Part shown: positions 1 to 5,932 of the stretch, piece after piece
Layout: each line of letters opens with the position of its first letter
Position numbering within the stretch: position 1 is the first letter of the stretch
NCBI GenBank assembly: GCA_902461995.1
Contig: CABQAA010000143.1
Location: forward strand, 1 to 5,932
Length of the DNA stretch: 5,932 bases
Direction of reading: 5' to 3'
Source: an uncultured Oscillospiraceae bacterium
GTDB lineage: Bacteria; Bacillota; Clostridia; Oscillospirales; Acutalibacteraceae
Program-made: the position numbers and the translations under genes
The notes under the pieces: generated by a model
The model's input: only the letters and a program-made list of their open reading frames with translations
What the model was told of the DNA's origin: nothing
The model's database searches: none

Positions 1-1731
1 CGCCCCGAAAAGGATGTGGACGCGTTCCACCCGTTCAATGTGGGACGGATCATGCTCGGGGACTATACCTATCTGCCCTGTACTCCGGCAGGCATCATGG
101 AGATCCTGCGGGAATACGGCCGACCTACGGAGCCTTTGTACGGCAAAAAAACGGCGTTTACTCCCACCAAGGTGGCCGTCGATTCTAAAGACAATCTGTT
201 CGTTGTCAGCGCGGGCAACACCAATGGAATCGTGCAGATATCCCGTTCCAGCGGAGAATTTTTGGGGTATTTCGGAGCTAATAAAACGCCGGTGAGTCTG
301 TGGGATATCATCAGCGATGCCATTTTTACCGAAGAACAGAAAAACCAAACCCGTAAAAATTTGCCGACGTCGGTGAGCAACCTGGCCATCGACGGATTGG
401 GTATGGTCTATACGGTCACGGATGTGGAGTCCACCGAGGTGATCCGAAAGCTCAACATGTCGGGCAACAACATGATTCAGAACACCATCACGTTTCTGAA
501 TCCCACCGATGTGACAGTGGGCGGCATTGGAAATATTTTCGCCTGTACCAAAGACGGGTATATTTTGGAATTCAACAGCGAGGGACAGCTCATCTTTCTG
601 TTTTGCGGATTGGATGACGGGAGTCAGCGCATCGGTTTGTTTTCCTCCATTTCTTCCATCGCGCTGGACGGCGAGGGTCGTCTCTTCGTCCTGGACGACG
701 GGAAAAACGAGATCCAGATCTTTGCTCCTACGGAATTTGCCGATCATGTGCATACGGCCCTGGACCTTTACCAGAGCGGCAAATATCTTCAAAGCCGCGA
801 GCCCTGGGAAAATGTCCTGCGTATGAACAATTTGTTCGATTACGCCAACCAGGGAATGGGATTTGCCTATTACAAAGCCGAGGATTACGTCAGCTCTATG
901 CGAAGCTTTCGCTTGGCCAATTACAAGCAGGGATATTCCGATGCTTTTGCCGAACAGCGGAACATTTGGTTGCGGGCCCATATCGTTTGGATTGCGGCTG
1001 GCATACTTGCGCTGATCCTTGTCATACAGCTGCTCCGGCTTTTAAAACGCCGGACCACTTGGCTCCAGCCGATTGCGGCAGCGGTCGGCAAGCTGGGCCG
1101 TGTACGGCTTATCGCGCAGCTGCGCTTTGTGATGACGGTGCCCCGCAATCCGGCGGCGGCCTACTATGGCATCAAACGGGACCAAAAGGCCTCCTGCTTG
1201 TCCGCCACGATTTTGTACGGGGTATTTGTTCTGCTGTTCCTGCTGGAAAAATACGCGTCGGGCTTTCTGTTCAAGACGGTGGAAGACGGACGATATACGA
1301 TTGTCTCCGACGTGGCAATTTTGCTGGGCGGGTTTGTGCTGCTCAATCTGTGCCATTATTTAATTTGTTCCATCACCGGCGGTGAAGCGTCTTTGAAGGA
1401 CGTGTACCGGGGCCTGATATACGCCTGTATGCCCTATTTCGTATTGAAGCCGGTCACGATTCTGCTGTCCCATGTGCTGAGCTACAGCGAGAGTTTTCTC
1501 ATGACGTTTATCCAGGTTCTGACAGTCGGCGGCTGTGTGGTGCTTCTCTTCGTCATGGTGATGGAGATGAACAACTATACCCTCGGGGAAACGCTGAAAA
1601 ACATGCTGCTGACCCTGTTTTTCCTCTTGGTGGCCGTCGCCGCCCTGTTCATTATCTATATCCTGCTCAGGCAGTTTGTCGGATTCATCGCAGAATTCCT
1701 GAACGAGGTGAGATATCGTGTCAAAAACTAA
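1..1731 (+). CDS. NHL-repeat / TPR-like / Yip1-domain membrane protein, 5' end missing
   Basis: The reading frame is open from the first base of the window, so the gene starts upstream; 576 codons are visible before TAA at 1729-1731. An internal GTG at 16 is not a convincing start because the protein would begin mid-domain without a signal peptide. In visible-codon numbering, four NHL-like repeats lie near 53-94, 121-159, 167-203 and 214-250, with the recurring pattern P-T-x-V-A-V-D-x-x-x-N-L-F-V. A helical TPR-like region follows (247-318, motif ALDLYQSGKYLQS), then a transmembrane helix (326-348) followed by a basic stretch (RLLKRR). The C-terminal part (about 373-560) has five predicted membrane segments and the GGEASLKDVYRGLIYA loop typical of the Yip1 family. 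The positive-inside rule puts the NHL/TPR part outside the cytoplasm. NHL propellers usually mediate binding. The biochemical role is unknown; a sensor or scaffold for the downstream importer is an inference from the operon. It overlaps the next gene by 14 bp. Confidence 0.85.
   Translation, partial: RPEKDVDAFHPFNVGRIMLGDYTYLPCTPAGIMEILREYGRPTEPLYGKKTAFTPTKVAVDSKDNLFVVSAGNTNGIVQISRSSGEFLGYFGANKTPVSLWDIISDAIFTEEQKNQTRKNLPTSVSNLAIDGLGMVYTVTDVESTEVIRKLNMSGNNMIQNTITFLNPTDVTVGGIGNIFACTKDGYILEFNSEGQLIFLFCGLDDGSQRIGLFSSISSIALDGEGRLFVLDDGKNEIQIFAPTEFADHVHTALDLYQSGKYLQSREPWENVLRMNNLFDYANQGMGFAYYKAEDYVSSMRSFRLANYKQGYSDAFAEQRNIWLRAHIVWIAAGILALILVIQLLRLLKRRTTWLQPIAAAVGKLGRVRLIAQLRFVMTVPRNPAAAYYGIKRDQKASCLSATILYGVFVLLFLLEKYASGFLFKTVEDGRYTIVSDVAILLGGFVLLNLCHYLICSITGGEASLKDVYRGLIYACMPYFVLKPVTILLSHVLSYSESFLMTFIQVLTVGGCVVLLFVMVMEMNNYTLGETLKNMLLTLFFLLVAVAALFIIYILLRQFVGFIAEFLNEVRYRVKN
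1705..1711 (+). promoter_or_regulatory. Ribosome binding site for the DUF5696 lipoprotein
   Basis: GAGGTGA lies six bases before the GTG at 1718, inside the end of the upstream coding region. It decides the start. The next in-frame ATG, at 1763, would remove most of the signal peptide just ahead of the lipobox. Confidence 0.75.
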
Positions 1732-3946
1732 GGTATACACGGCGGCGTTGCTGACGGCGGTCATGCTGCTGGCCGGATGTGCCGGCACGGTATCGGACGT
1801 CGCGCCGCTTCCGGACGGAGCCTCCGGCAAACGGGAGGTGACGGCTGCCGTTTCGCCTCTTCCGGAGGAAACGTTGGAGAATCACCGGCTGATCGCGCGC
1901 AACGCCGCTTTTTCCCTGTATGTCAACGACGAGGTCCTCTCTGTCATCGTCGTGGAGAATGCCACAGGGAGACAAATGCGTTCTGCCGTGGCGGAGCTGA
2001 GTGACCAGGACAGCCCCCTCTGGCGGAATTTTATCCGGTCGGGGGTCTGCATCGAGTATTACCCGGGCAAACGGAACAGCACGTCCCGCGCCGATATGTA
2101 CCTCAAGAATCCGGAAAAGACCGTCACCCGGACGGAGGACGGCTTTGTGGCCCATATCGCGTATAAAGACCTGGGCATCGCCTTCGACTTGTTCGTCTCT
2201 CTGACGGAAACGGGCATGACGGCGGAAATTCCGCAGGCCTCCATTGAAGAGACGGGAGAGAACAAGCTGGCCTCCGCCTATATATACCCTTTTATGGGCT
2301 ACAGTTATCTGGATGAAAAAGAAGGCTATATGTTCATCCCGGACGGCTGCGGGGCGTTGATTTCTTTGGAAGACAACGAAGGCAAATTCCAGCAGCCGTA
2401 CAGTGCGCGGATCTACGGCAGCGATTACGGGGTGCAGGATCAGATCGCGGCGGTTCAGCTCCTGGAGGACGGATCCACCACGATGAAGGAAGCACGGCCG
2501 ATTATGGCGCCGGTTTACGGTATGGTGCACACCGATGAACAGATCGGTTTTCTCGCGGTGGTGGAAGGCGGGCAACACAGTGCGGAAATCTACGCATATC
2601 CCAACGGGGCTCTGACCGTATACAACTGGGTGACGGCCAAATTCCTGTATCGGGAAACCTATACACAGCCCACCAGCAAGACCGCCGGGATCCGCGTGGT
2701 GGAGGAAACCCGCCGTTCTTTTGACGCACGAATCGAATTCCGTTTTGTAACCGGGTCGGACGCGGATTATGTGGGCCTCGCCTCCGCCTATCGGGACTAT
2801 CTGACCGAAAAGGGACGGATTGCCCGAAAGGAAGAAGAGTATCGTCTCCGGCTGGATTTCCTGGGCGGTGACGTGGAGAAGGCCATGGTCGGCACGCGGT
2901 TTGTCCCCATGACCACGCTGTCCGATATCGAAGAGATCGTGGAGGATGTCCGGAACCGGAACGTGGAGAAACTGCTGACTGTTTATAAAGGCTGGCAGCC
3001 GGACGGGATGTACGGAAACCTGCCTTCCGATTTGAAGCTGGCAAGTGCTCTCGGCAGCGGCCGTGAGCTGGAAAACACGGTGAAAAACCTGGCCGAGAAA
3101 GGTGTGCCCCTGTATCTGTACGGTGATTTCTTGCGGGCCTATTCCAAAGCGGGACGCGCTTCCTCGGACTTTATTTACCGCATCAATCAGCAGCCGCTGA
3201 AGCTGAACACCTACCGCACCTTGTTTCCAGAGATGTATTACAGGAGCCCGCCGGTGGCGGCAGATCTGTTTACGCGGCTCTCGGCCCGTGCCGAAGAAAA
3301 GGGTCTCGCTGGAATCGTGGTGGACGGCCTGACCAATCAGCTGACATCCTTTCGCCAGAAACAGGGAATGATCTCCCGCAAACAGGCGGCGGATATGACG
3401 GCCGCGGCTCTGAACGCCGCGCCGGAAGGCGTGTGTCTCACCAGTTCTCCCTTTGACTATCTTTGGAGCGAAAGCGATGGATTCCTGGATTTTCCGCTTT
3501 ACGGATCCAACTATAAATTCGTGGATGAGGAGATCCCGTTTTTTGCCATCGTGCTCAAAGGAAGCTTGACTCTGCACAGTGAATACATCAACTTTCAGGC
3601 GAACAGTACGGAATATTATCTTAAAATGATCGAAAGCGGCGTATTCCCGTCGTTCCTGCTGGCCGGCGAATCCCCCGCCGAGCTGATCTACACCGATTCG
3701 AACAGCCTGTATTCGCTGCTGTACAGCGAATACGCGGATTGGATTGAGGAATATGACCGGGTCTTCCGGGAACTGGCGGAAAATACCGCGGGCGCTGTTG
3801 TAACCGGCCATAGCCGGAGAGACGGTGTGGCGGTCGTGACCTACAGCAACGGATACCAGGTGATCGTCAATTACAACGATCAGGCGACTGAACACAATGG
3901 GGTTGCCGTTGAGGCACATGCCTTTTGGGCGGGGGTGACGCAGTGA
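1718..3946 (+). CDS. DUF5696-family lipoprotein, glycoside-hydrolase-like
   Basis: This is a 742-residue exported lipoprotein. A GTG start with a good ribosome binding site opens a signal peptide with basic residues K3 and K5, a hydrophobic core and a lipobox LLAGC, with the lipidated cysteine at position 21. The protein is therefore expected on the outer face of the cytoplasmic membrane. I recognise the DUF5696 family from the IPDGCGALI motif (207-215), followed by YSARIYGSDYG (228-238), and from the C-terminal pattern IPFFAIVLKG (606-615), ESGVFPSF (639-646) and VIVNYND (715-721). Residues about 30-375 look beta-rich. Residues about 378-650 alternate strands and helices like a TIM barrel, with the strand-end motif GIVVDGL placing D536 where a catalytic acid could sit. 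The last 50 or so residues resemble the small C-terminal beta domain of many glycoside hydrolases. Enzyme activity and substrate are unproven; a glycan-binding role is also possible. The adjacent sugar importer supports a carbohydrate-related job. Confidence 0.85.
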   Translation: MSKTKVYTAALLTAVMLLAGCAGTVSDVAPLPDGASGKREVTAAVSPLPEETLENHRLIARNAAFSLYVNDEVLSVIVVENATGRQMRSAVAELSDQDSPLWRNFIRSGVCIEYYPGKRNSTSRADMYLKNPEKTVTRTEDGFVAHIAYKDLGIAFDLFVSLTETGMTAEIPQASIEETGENKLASAYIYPFMGYSYLDEKEGYMFIPDGCGALISLEDNEGKFQQPYSARIYGSDYGVQDQIAAVQLLEDGSTTMKEARPIMAPVYGMVHTDEQIGFLAVVEGGQHSAEIYAYPNGALTVYNWVTAKFLYRETYTQPTSKTAGIRVVEETRRSFDARIEFRFVTGSDADYVGLASAYRDYLTEKGRIARKEEEYRLRLDFLGGDVEKAMVGTRFVPMTTLSDIEEIVEDVRNRNVEKLLTVYKGWQPDGMYGNLPSDLKLASALGSGRELENTVKNLAEKGVPLYLYGDFLRAYSKAGRASSDFIYRINQQPLKLNTYRTLFPEMYYRSPPVAADLFTRLSARAEEKGLAGIVVDGLTNQLTSFRQKQGMISRKQAADMTAAALNAAPEGVCLTSSPFDYLWSESDGFLDFPLYGSNYKFVDEEIPFFAIVLKGSLTLHSEYINFQANSTEYYLKMIESGVFPSFLLAGESPAELIYTDSNSLYSLLYSEYADWIEEYDRVFRELAENTAGAVVTGHSRRDGVAVVTYSNGYQVIVNYNDQATEHNGVAVEAHAFWAGVTQ
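3931..3938 (+). promoter_or_regulatory. Ribosome binding site for the first permease
   Basis: GGGGGTGA differs by one base from GGAGGTGA and lies four bases before the GTG at 3943, inside the end of the lipoprotein gene. It favours the GTG over an alternative in-frame TTG at 3925, which would lie ahead of this site. Confidence 0.65.
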
Positions 3947-4848
3947 AAAGACAAAAAGATCGATGCAGGCGGCGCCGGCTGTTTTCATTCCGCCGGTCTG
4001 ACTGTTTCGCCTTTGTTTTTCTGGCTCCCTGGCTGGCGGGGCTGGTGCTGTTTGTCTGCCGTCCCTTGATTCAGTCCTTCTATTACGCCCTGTGTGATGT
4101 CAAGGTGACGGGAAGCGGACGGATCCTCACCTTTCTGGGATTCGAAAATTTCGCCTCCATCTGGGTGAAGGACATTGCCTTTCTGCGCAGGGAACTGAAC
4201 TTTCTCCTGTCCACCGTGCTGCAGGTGCCCATCGTGGTGATTTTTGCCCTTCTGGCCGCCTTGATGCTCAATTCGCAGATCCGGGGAAAAGGGATTTTCC
4301 GCACCATTTTCTTTCTGCCCGTGATCGTGGTCAGCGGACCATTGATCAACGAATTGTCCAATCAGGGGGTCGCCACCATCCCGCTTCTCGAACAGCAGGG
4401 GATTCTGGACACCCTGTCCGCCGTTCTTCCCGACTGGATGGTCAGTCCGATTTCCGGCCTGTTTTCCAGGCTTATCATGATTCTGTGGTATTCGGGAATT
4501 CCGATCCTCATGTTCTTGGCGATTCTTCAGAAAATCGATTTGAACATGCTGGAGGCGGCACGGATCGATGGGGCGACCGGATGGGAGATTTTCTGGAAGA
4601 TCACGTTGCCGGCGATCCGTCCCATCATGCTGCTCAACGCCGTGTATACCCTGGTGTATCTGGCCAACGCCGATGGAAACGGAGTTATCAACCTCATATC
4701 CAATGCCATGCTGCAGGTGACCAGGGGATATGGGTATGCCGCGGCCATGGCCTGGACCCATACCGTGATCGTTGTGTTCCTGCTGCTCCTGGCTTTTCTG
4801 CTGCTCAAGGGCCGTTCGGACAAGGCCGCCCGCAAACAACGGCTATAG
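3943..4848 (+). CDS. Sugar ABC transporter permease, MalF/LplB-like (CUT1)
   Basis: This is a 301-residue inner-membrane subunit of a carbohydrate ABC importer, which would pair with the next permease to form the translocation channel. Six membrane segments are visible, near residues 21-42, 87-109, 118-135, 176-195, 228-241 and 266-288. The cytoplasmic EAA loop is at 204-223 (EAARIDGATG, ending in ITLP); it is the docking site for the ATPase. The N-terminus is strongly basic (KRQKDRCRRRR), as expected for a cytoplasmic end. The chosen start is GTG at 3943, overlapping the previous stop as GTGA (3943-3946), which suggests translational coupling. A TTG at 3925 would add six residues and is less likely. 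The loop of about 40 residues between segments 3 and 4 (135-174) is long and faces outward, a possible contact for the binding protein. The size fits the MalF/UgpA/LplB group. The transported sugar cannot be read from the sequence. Confidence 0.93.
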   Translation: MKRQKDRCRRRRLFSFRRSDCFAFVFLAPWLAGLVLFVCRPLIQSFYYALCDVKVTGSGRILTFLGFENFASIWVKDIAFLRRELNFLLSTVLQVPIVVIFALLAALMLNSQIRGKGIFRTIFFLPVIVVSGPLINELSNQGVATIPLLEQQGILDTLSAVLPDWMVSPISGLFSRLIMILWYSGIPILMFLAILQKIDLNMLEAARIDGATGWEIFWKITLPAIRPIMLLNAVYTLVYLANADGNGVINLISNAMLQVTRGYGYAAAMAWTHTVIVVFLLLLAFLLLKGRSDKAARKQRL

Positions 4849-4854
4849 GGGGGA
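4847..4854 (+). promoter_or_regulatory. Ribosome binding site for the second permease
   Basis: AGGGGGGA overlaps the last two bases of the previous TAG stop and lies four bases before the ATG at 4859. This placement supports the ATG over upstream in-frame codons, which would add 29 cysteine-rich residues unlike any permease N-terminus. Confidence 0.65.
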
Positions 4855-4858
4855 TTCG

Positions 4859-5845
4859 ATGGAGACGATCAAGACGAAGGCGGGCCGGCGCCTGCGGTAC
4901 ATGAAAAACGCGGGGGCACGGGAAACCGTCCGCCGGGTCCTGCTGGGGAGTACCGGCAAGACCGGTCTTCTGTTCAAAATGCTGTTATACCTACTGCTCA
5001 TTCTGCTGTCTTTTACCTTTTTGTATCCGATTCTATATATGCTGGTCAACAGTTTCAAATCCCTGAACGATCTGCTCAACGATTCGGTTAAGTGGATTCC
5101 CACCTCTTTTTGTCTGGATAATTACACCGAAGCGCTGAGGGTGATGAAATTCTCGAAGACCATTGTGCAGACTGTAGAACTGTCCTTTATTCCGGCTCTG
5201 TGTCAGGTGGTTGTAGCGGCGCTGACGGGCTACGCGTTTGCCAGATACCGCTTTCCCTGCCGGAAATTGCTGCTTGGTCTGCTGATTCTGACCTTCGTTT
5301 TGCCCAAGCAGGCCACCATGCTGCCCACCTATCTGATGTTCAAAGACATGGACCTCATCGGGACCCTATGGGCGTTCGTCTTTCCGTCGGCACTGGGGCA
5401 GGGATTCAACAGCGCCATCATCGTCCTGGTTTTTTATCAGTTTTACAATCAGCTGCCCGTATCTCTTGTGGAAGCGGCCCAGCTGGACGGCTGCGGGCAT
5501 TTTAAGGTGTTTTTCTATATCGCGCTGCCCGCTGTAGGCGCGGCCTTCCTCATCGGTTTTCTCTTTTCTCTGGTCTGGTATTGGAACGAAACCTATTTCA
5601 CCAATATTTATATCGCCAATACCGGTATCGGCAACAAACATACCATGTCCACCCTGCTCGTGGAGCTGACCCAATTTGAGGCCAGCTACAAACTGCTGTA
5701 TGAAGGGCAGGAAACGGTCAACTACGTCAACGAGGCCATCCGGATGGCCGGCACCATGATATGCATCGCCCCGCTTCTGCTCATCTATTTTCTGCTTCAG
5801 CGGTATTTCGTGCAGAGCGTGGACATGGTGGGTATCAAGGACTGA
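4859..5845 (+). CDS. Carbohydrate ABC transporter permease, MalG/LplC-like (CUT1)
   Basis: This is a 328-residue second channel subunit of the same importer. Membrane segments lie near residues 38-62, 105-128, 137-160, 172-196, 222-244 and 297-316. The EAA loop is at 205-224 (EAAQLDGCG, ending in IALP) and would dock the ATPase. The ending QRYFVQSVDMVGIKD matches the usual MalG-class finish (QRYF, then a short tail ending in a G-x-K-type motif). The N-terminal segment before the first helix is about 37 residues and rich in Arg and Lys, somewhat longer than in classic MalG. An internal start at Met15 cannot be excluded, but the best ribosome binding site serves the ATG at 4859. The gene begins 10 bases after the first permease ends, so the two are almost certainly co-translated. 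The sugar specificity is not deducible; neighbouring DUF5696 and NHL/Yip1 genes suggest an oligosaccharide or glycan breakdown product. Confidence 0.93.
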   Translation: METIKTKAGRRLRYMKNAGARETVRRVLLGSTGKTGLLFKMLLYLLLILLSFTFLYPILYMLVNSFKSLNDLLNDSVKWIPTSFCLDNYTEALRVMKFSKTIVQTVELSFIPALCQVVVAALTGYAFARYRFPCRKLLLGLLILTFVLPKQATMLPTYLMFKDMDLIGTLWAFVFPSALGQGFNSAIIVLVFYQFYNQLPVSLVEAAQLDGCGHFKVFFYIALPAVGAAFLIGFLFSLVWYWNETYFTNIYIANTGIGNKHTMSTLLVELTQFEASYKLLYEGQETVNYVNEAIRMAGTMICIAPLLLIYFLLQRYFVQSVDMVGIKD

Positions 5846-5855
5846 AACAGGTTGG

Positions 5856-5880
5856 TATCCGGCGAAGGAAACGCCGGTTA
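5856..5880 (+). other. Intergenic hairpin between permease and next gene
   Basis: The inverted repeat CCGGCG (5859-5864) / CGCCGG (5872-5877) encloses the 7-base loop AAGGAAA. Two more A-T pairs form beyond a single T-T mismatch, giving a 9-position stem (5856-5864 with 5872-5880). The sequence after it (AAGGTCAAAA) has no T-run, so it does not look like an intrinsic terminator. A role as an mRNA stability or processing element that separates the permease message from the next gene is an inference. Confidence 0.5.
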
Positions 5881-5896
5881 AAGGTCAAAAGAGTTT

Positions 5897-5903
5897 GGAG
5901 GAG
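5897..5903 (+). promoter_or_regulatory. Strong ribosome binding site of the next gene
   Basis: GGAGGAG lies five bases before the ATG at 5909. It is the strongest Shine-Dalgarno site in the window and lies outside the preceding hairpin, so it should stay accessible. Confidence 0.8.
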
Positions 5904-5908
5904 AAACC

Positions 5909-5932
5909 ATGAAAAAGAGAACACGCGTGTTC
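5909..5932 (+). CDS. Start of a downstream gene, probably the importer's substrate-binding lipoprotein (3' end missing)
   Basis: Only eight codons (MKKRTRVF) fall inside the window. The ATG follows a strong ribosome binding site, and the Lys/Arg-rich opening followed by a hydrophobic residue looks like the n-region of a signal peptide. Importers of this class need an extracellular solute-binding protein. It is usually encoded beside the two permeases, and none is seen elsewhere in the window. The identity is therefore inferred from position; the gene itself is well supported by its start signals. Confidence 0.6.

Noticed and set aside
16..18. GTG as the start of the first gene
   Set aside because: The frame is open to the window edge, there is no good ribosome binding site before it, and the protein would begin inside the repeat region without an export signal.
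1360..1830. 156-residue minus-strand frame across the junction of the first two genes
   Set aside because: It runs opposite two confident genes and shows no domain.
1721..3988. 755-residue open reading frame on the minus strand
   Set aside because: It lies in exact codon register opposite the well-supported DUF5696 lipoprotein gene. Its translation is low-complexity and rich in His, Arg and Gln with no recognisable domain, and its openness follows from codon bias.
3985..4839. 284-residue open reading frame on the minus strand
   Set aside because: It is the same-register shadow of the first permease gene, and its composition (many His, Gln, Gly) is not that of a normal protein.
4943..4966. 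GSTGKTG in the second permease as an ATP-binding P-loop
   Set aside because: The spacing does not fit G-x-x-x-x-G-K-S/T, and it lies in a short basic N-terminal tail before the first membrane helix.
5852..5883. Possible promoter: TTGGTA and TTAAAG boxes before the downstream gene
   Set aside because: The spacing is 20 bases, the boxes match consensus poorly, and the hairpin occupies the space between them.
5856..5890. Intrinsic transcription terminator after the second permease
   Set aside because: The stem is GC-rich but no T-run follows it, and the next gene appears to belong to the same operon.

Overview
The window reads as one continuous, plus-strand carbohydrate-uptake operon segment from a bacterium of the Bacillota. 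The moderately GC-rich composition (about 55% by eye), strong Shine-Dalgarno sites, GTG starts and tightly overlapping genes fit Clostridia (Oscillospiraceae-like) or Paenibacillus-like lineages. The lineage is an inference from gene content and style, since no marker gene is present.

Layout: (1) 1-1731 is the 3' part of a large membrane protein with NHL beta-propeller-type repeats, a TPR-like helical stretch, a transmembrane helix and a C-terminal Yip1-type membrane domain. Its start lies upstream of the window. (2) 1718-3946 encodes a 742-residue DUF5696-family lipoprotein with a clear lipobox and a glycoside-hydrolase-like body. (3) 3943-4848 and (4) 4859-5845 encode the two permease subunits of a CUT1-type (MalF/MalG- or LplB/LplC-like) sugar ABC importer, each with an EAA loop. 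(5) From 5909 a further gene begins, with only eight codons inside the window. A basic N-terminus and its position suggest the substrate-binding lipoprotein of the importer.

The first four genes are chained by a 14-bp overlap, a 4-bp GTGA overlap and a 10-bp gap, which points to translational coupling. The only true intergenic gap (5846-5908) carries a GC-rich hairpin without a T-tract and a strong ribosome binding site, an arrangement that could allow separate, higher expression of the downstream gene. No ATPase gene is visible. Importers of this class often borrow a shared MsmX-type ATPase encoded elsewhere.

Working model (inference): a surface or membrane-anchored module in which the DUF5696 lipoprotein binds or processes a glycan outside the cell, the ABC importer takes up the product, and the NHL/Yip1 protein serves as a membrane partner or sensor of unknown role. 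DUF5696 and the NHL/Yip1 protein have no established function that I know of, so they are the parts worth pursuing. No RNA gene, mobile element, CRISPR array or gene-free stretch over 300 bases is seen.
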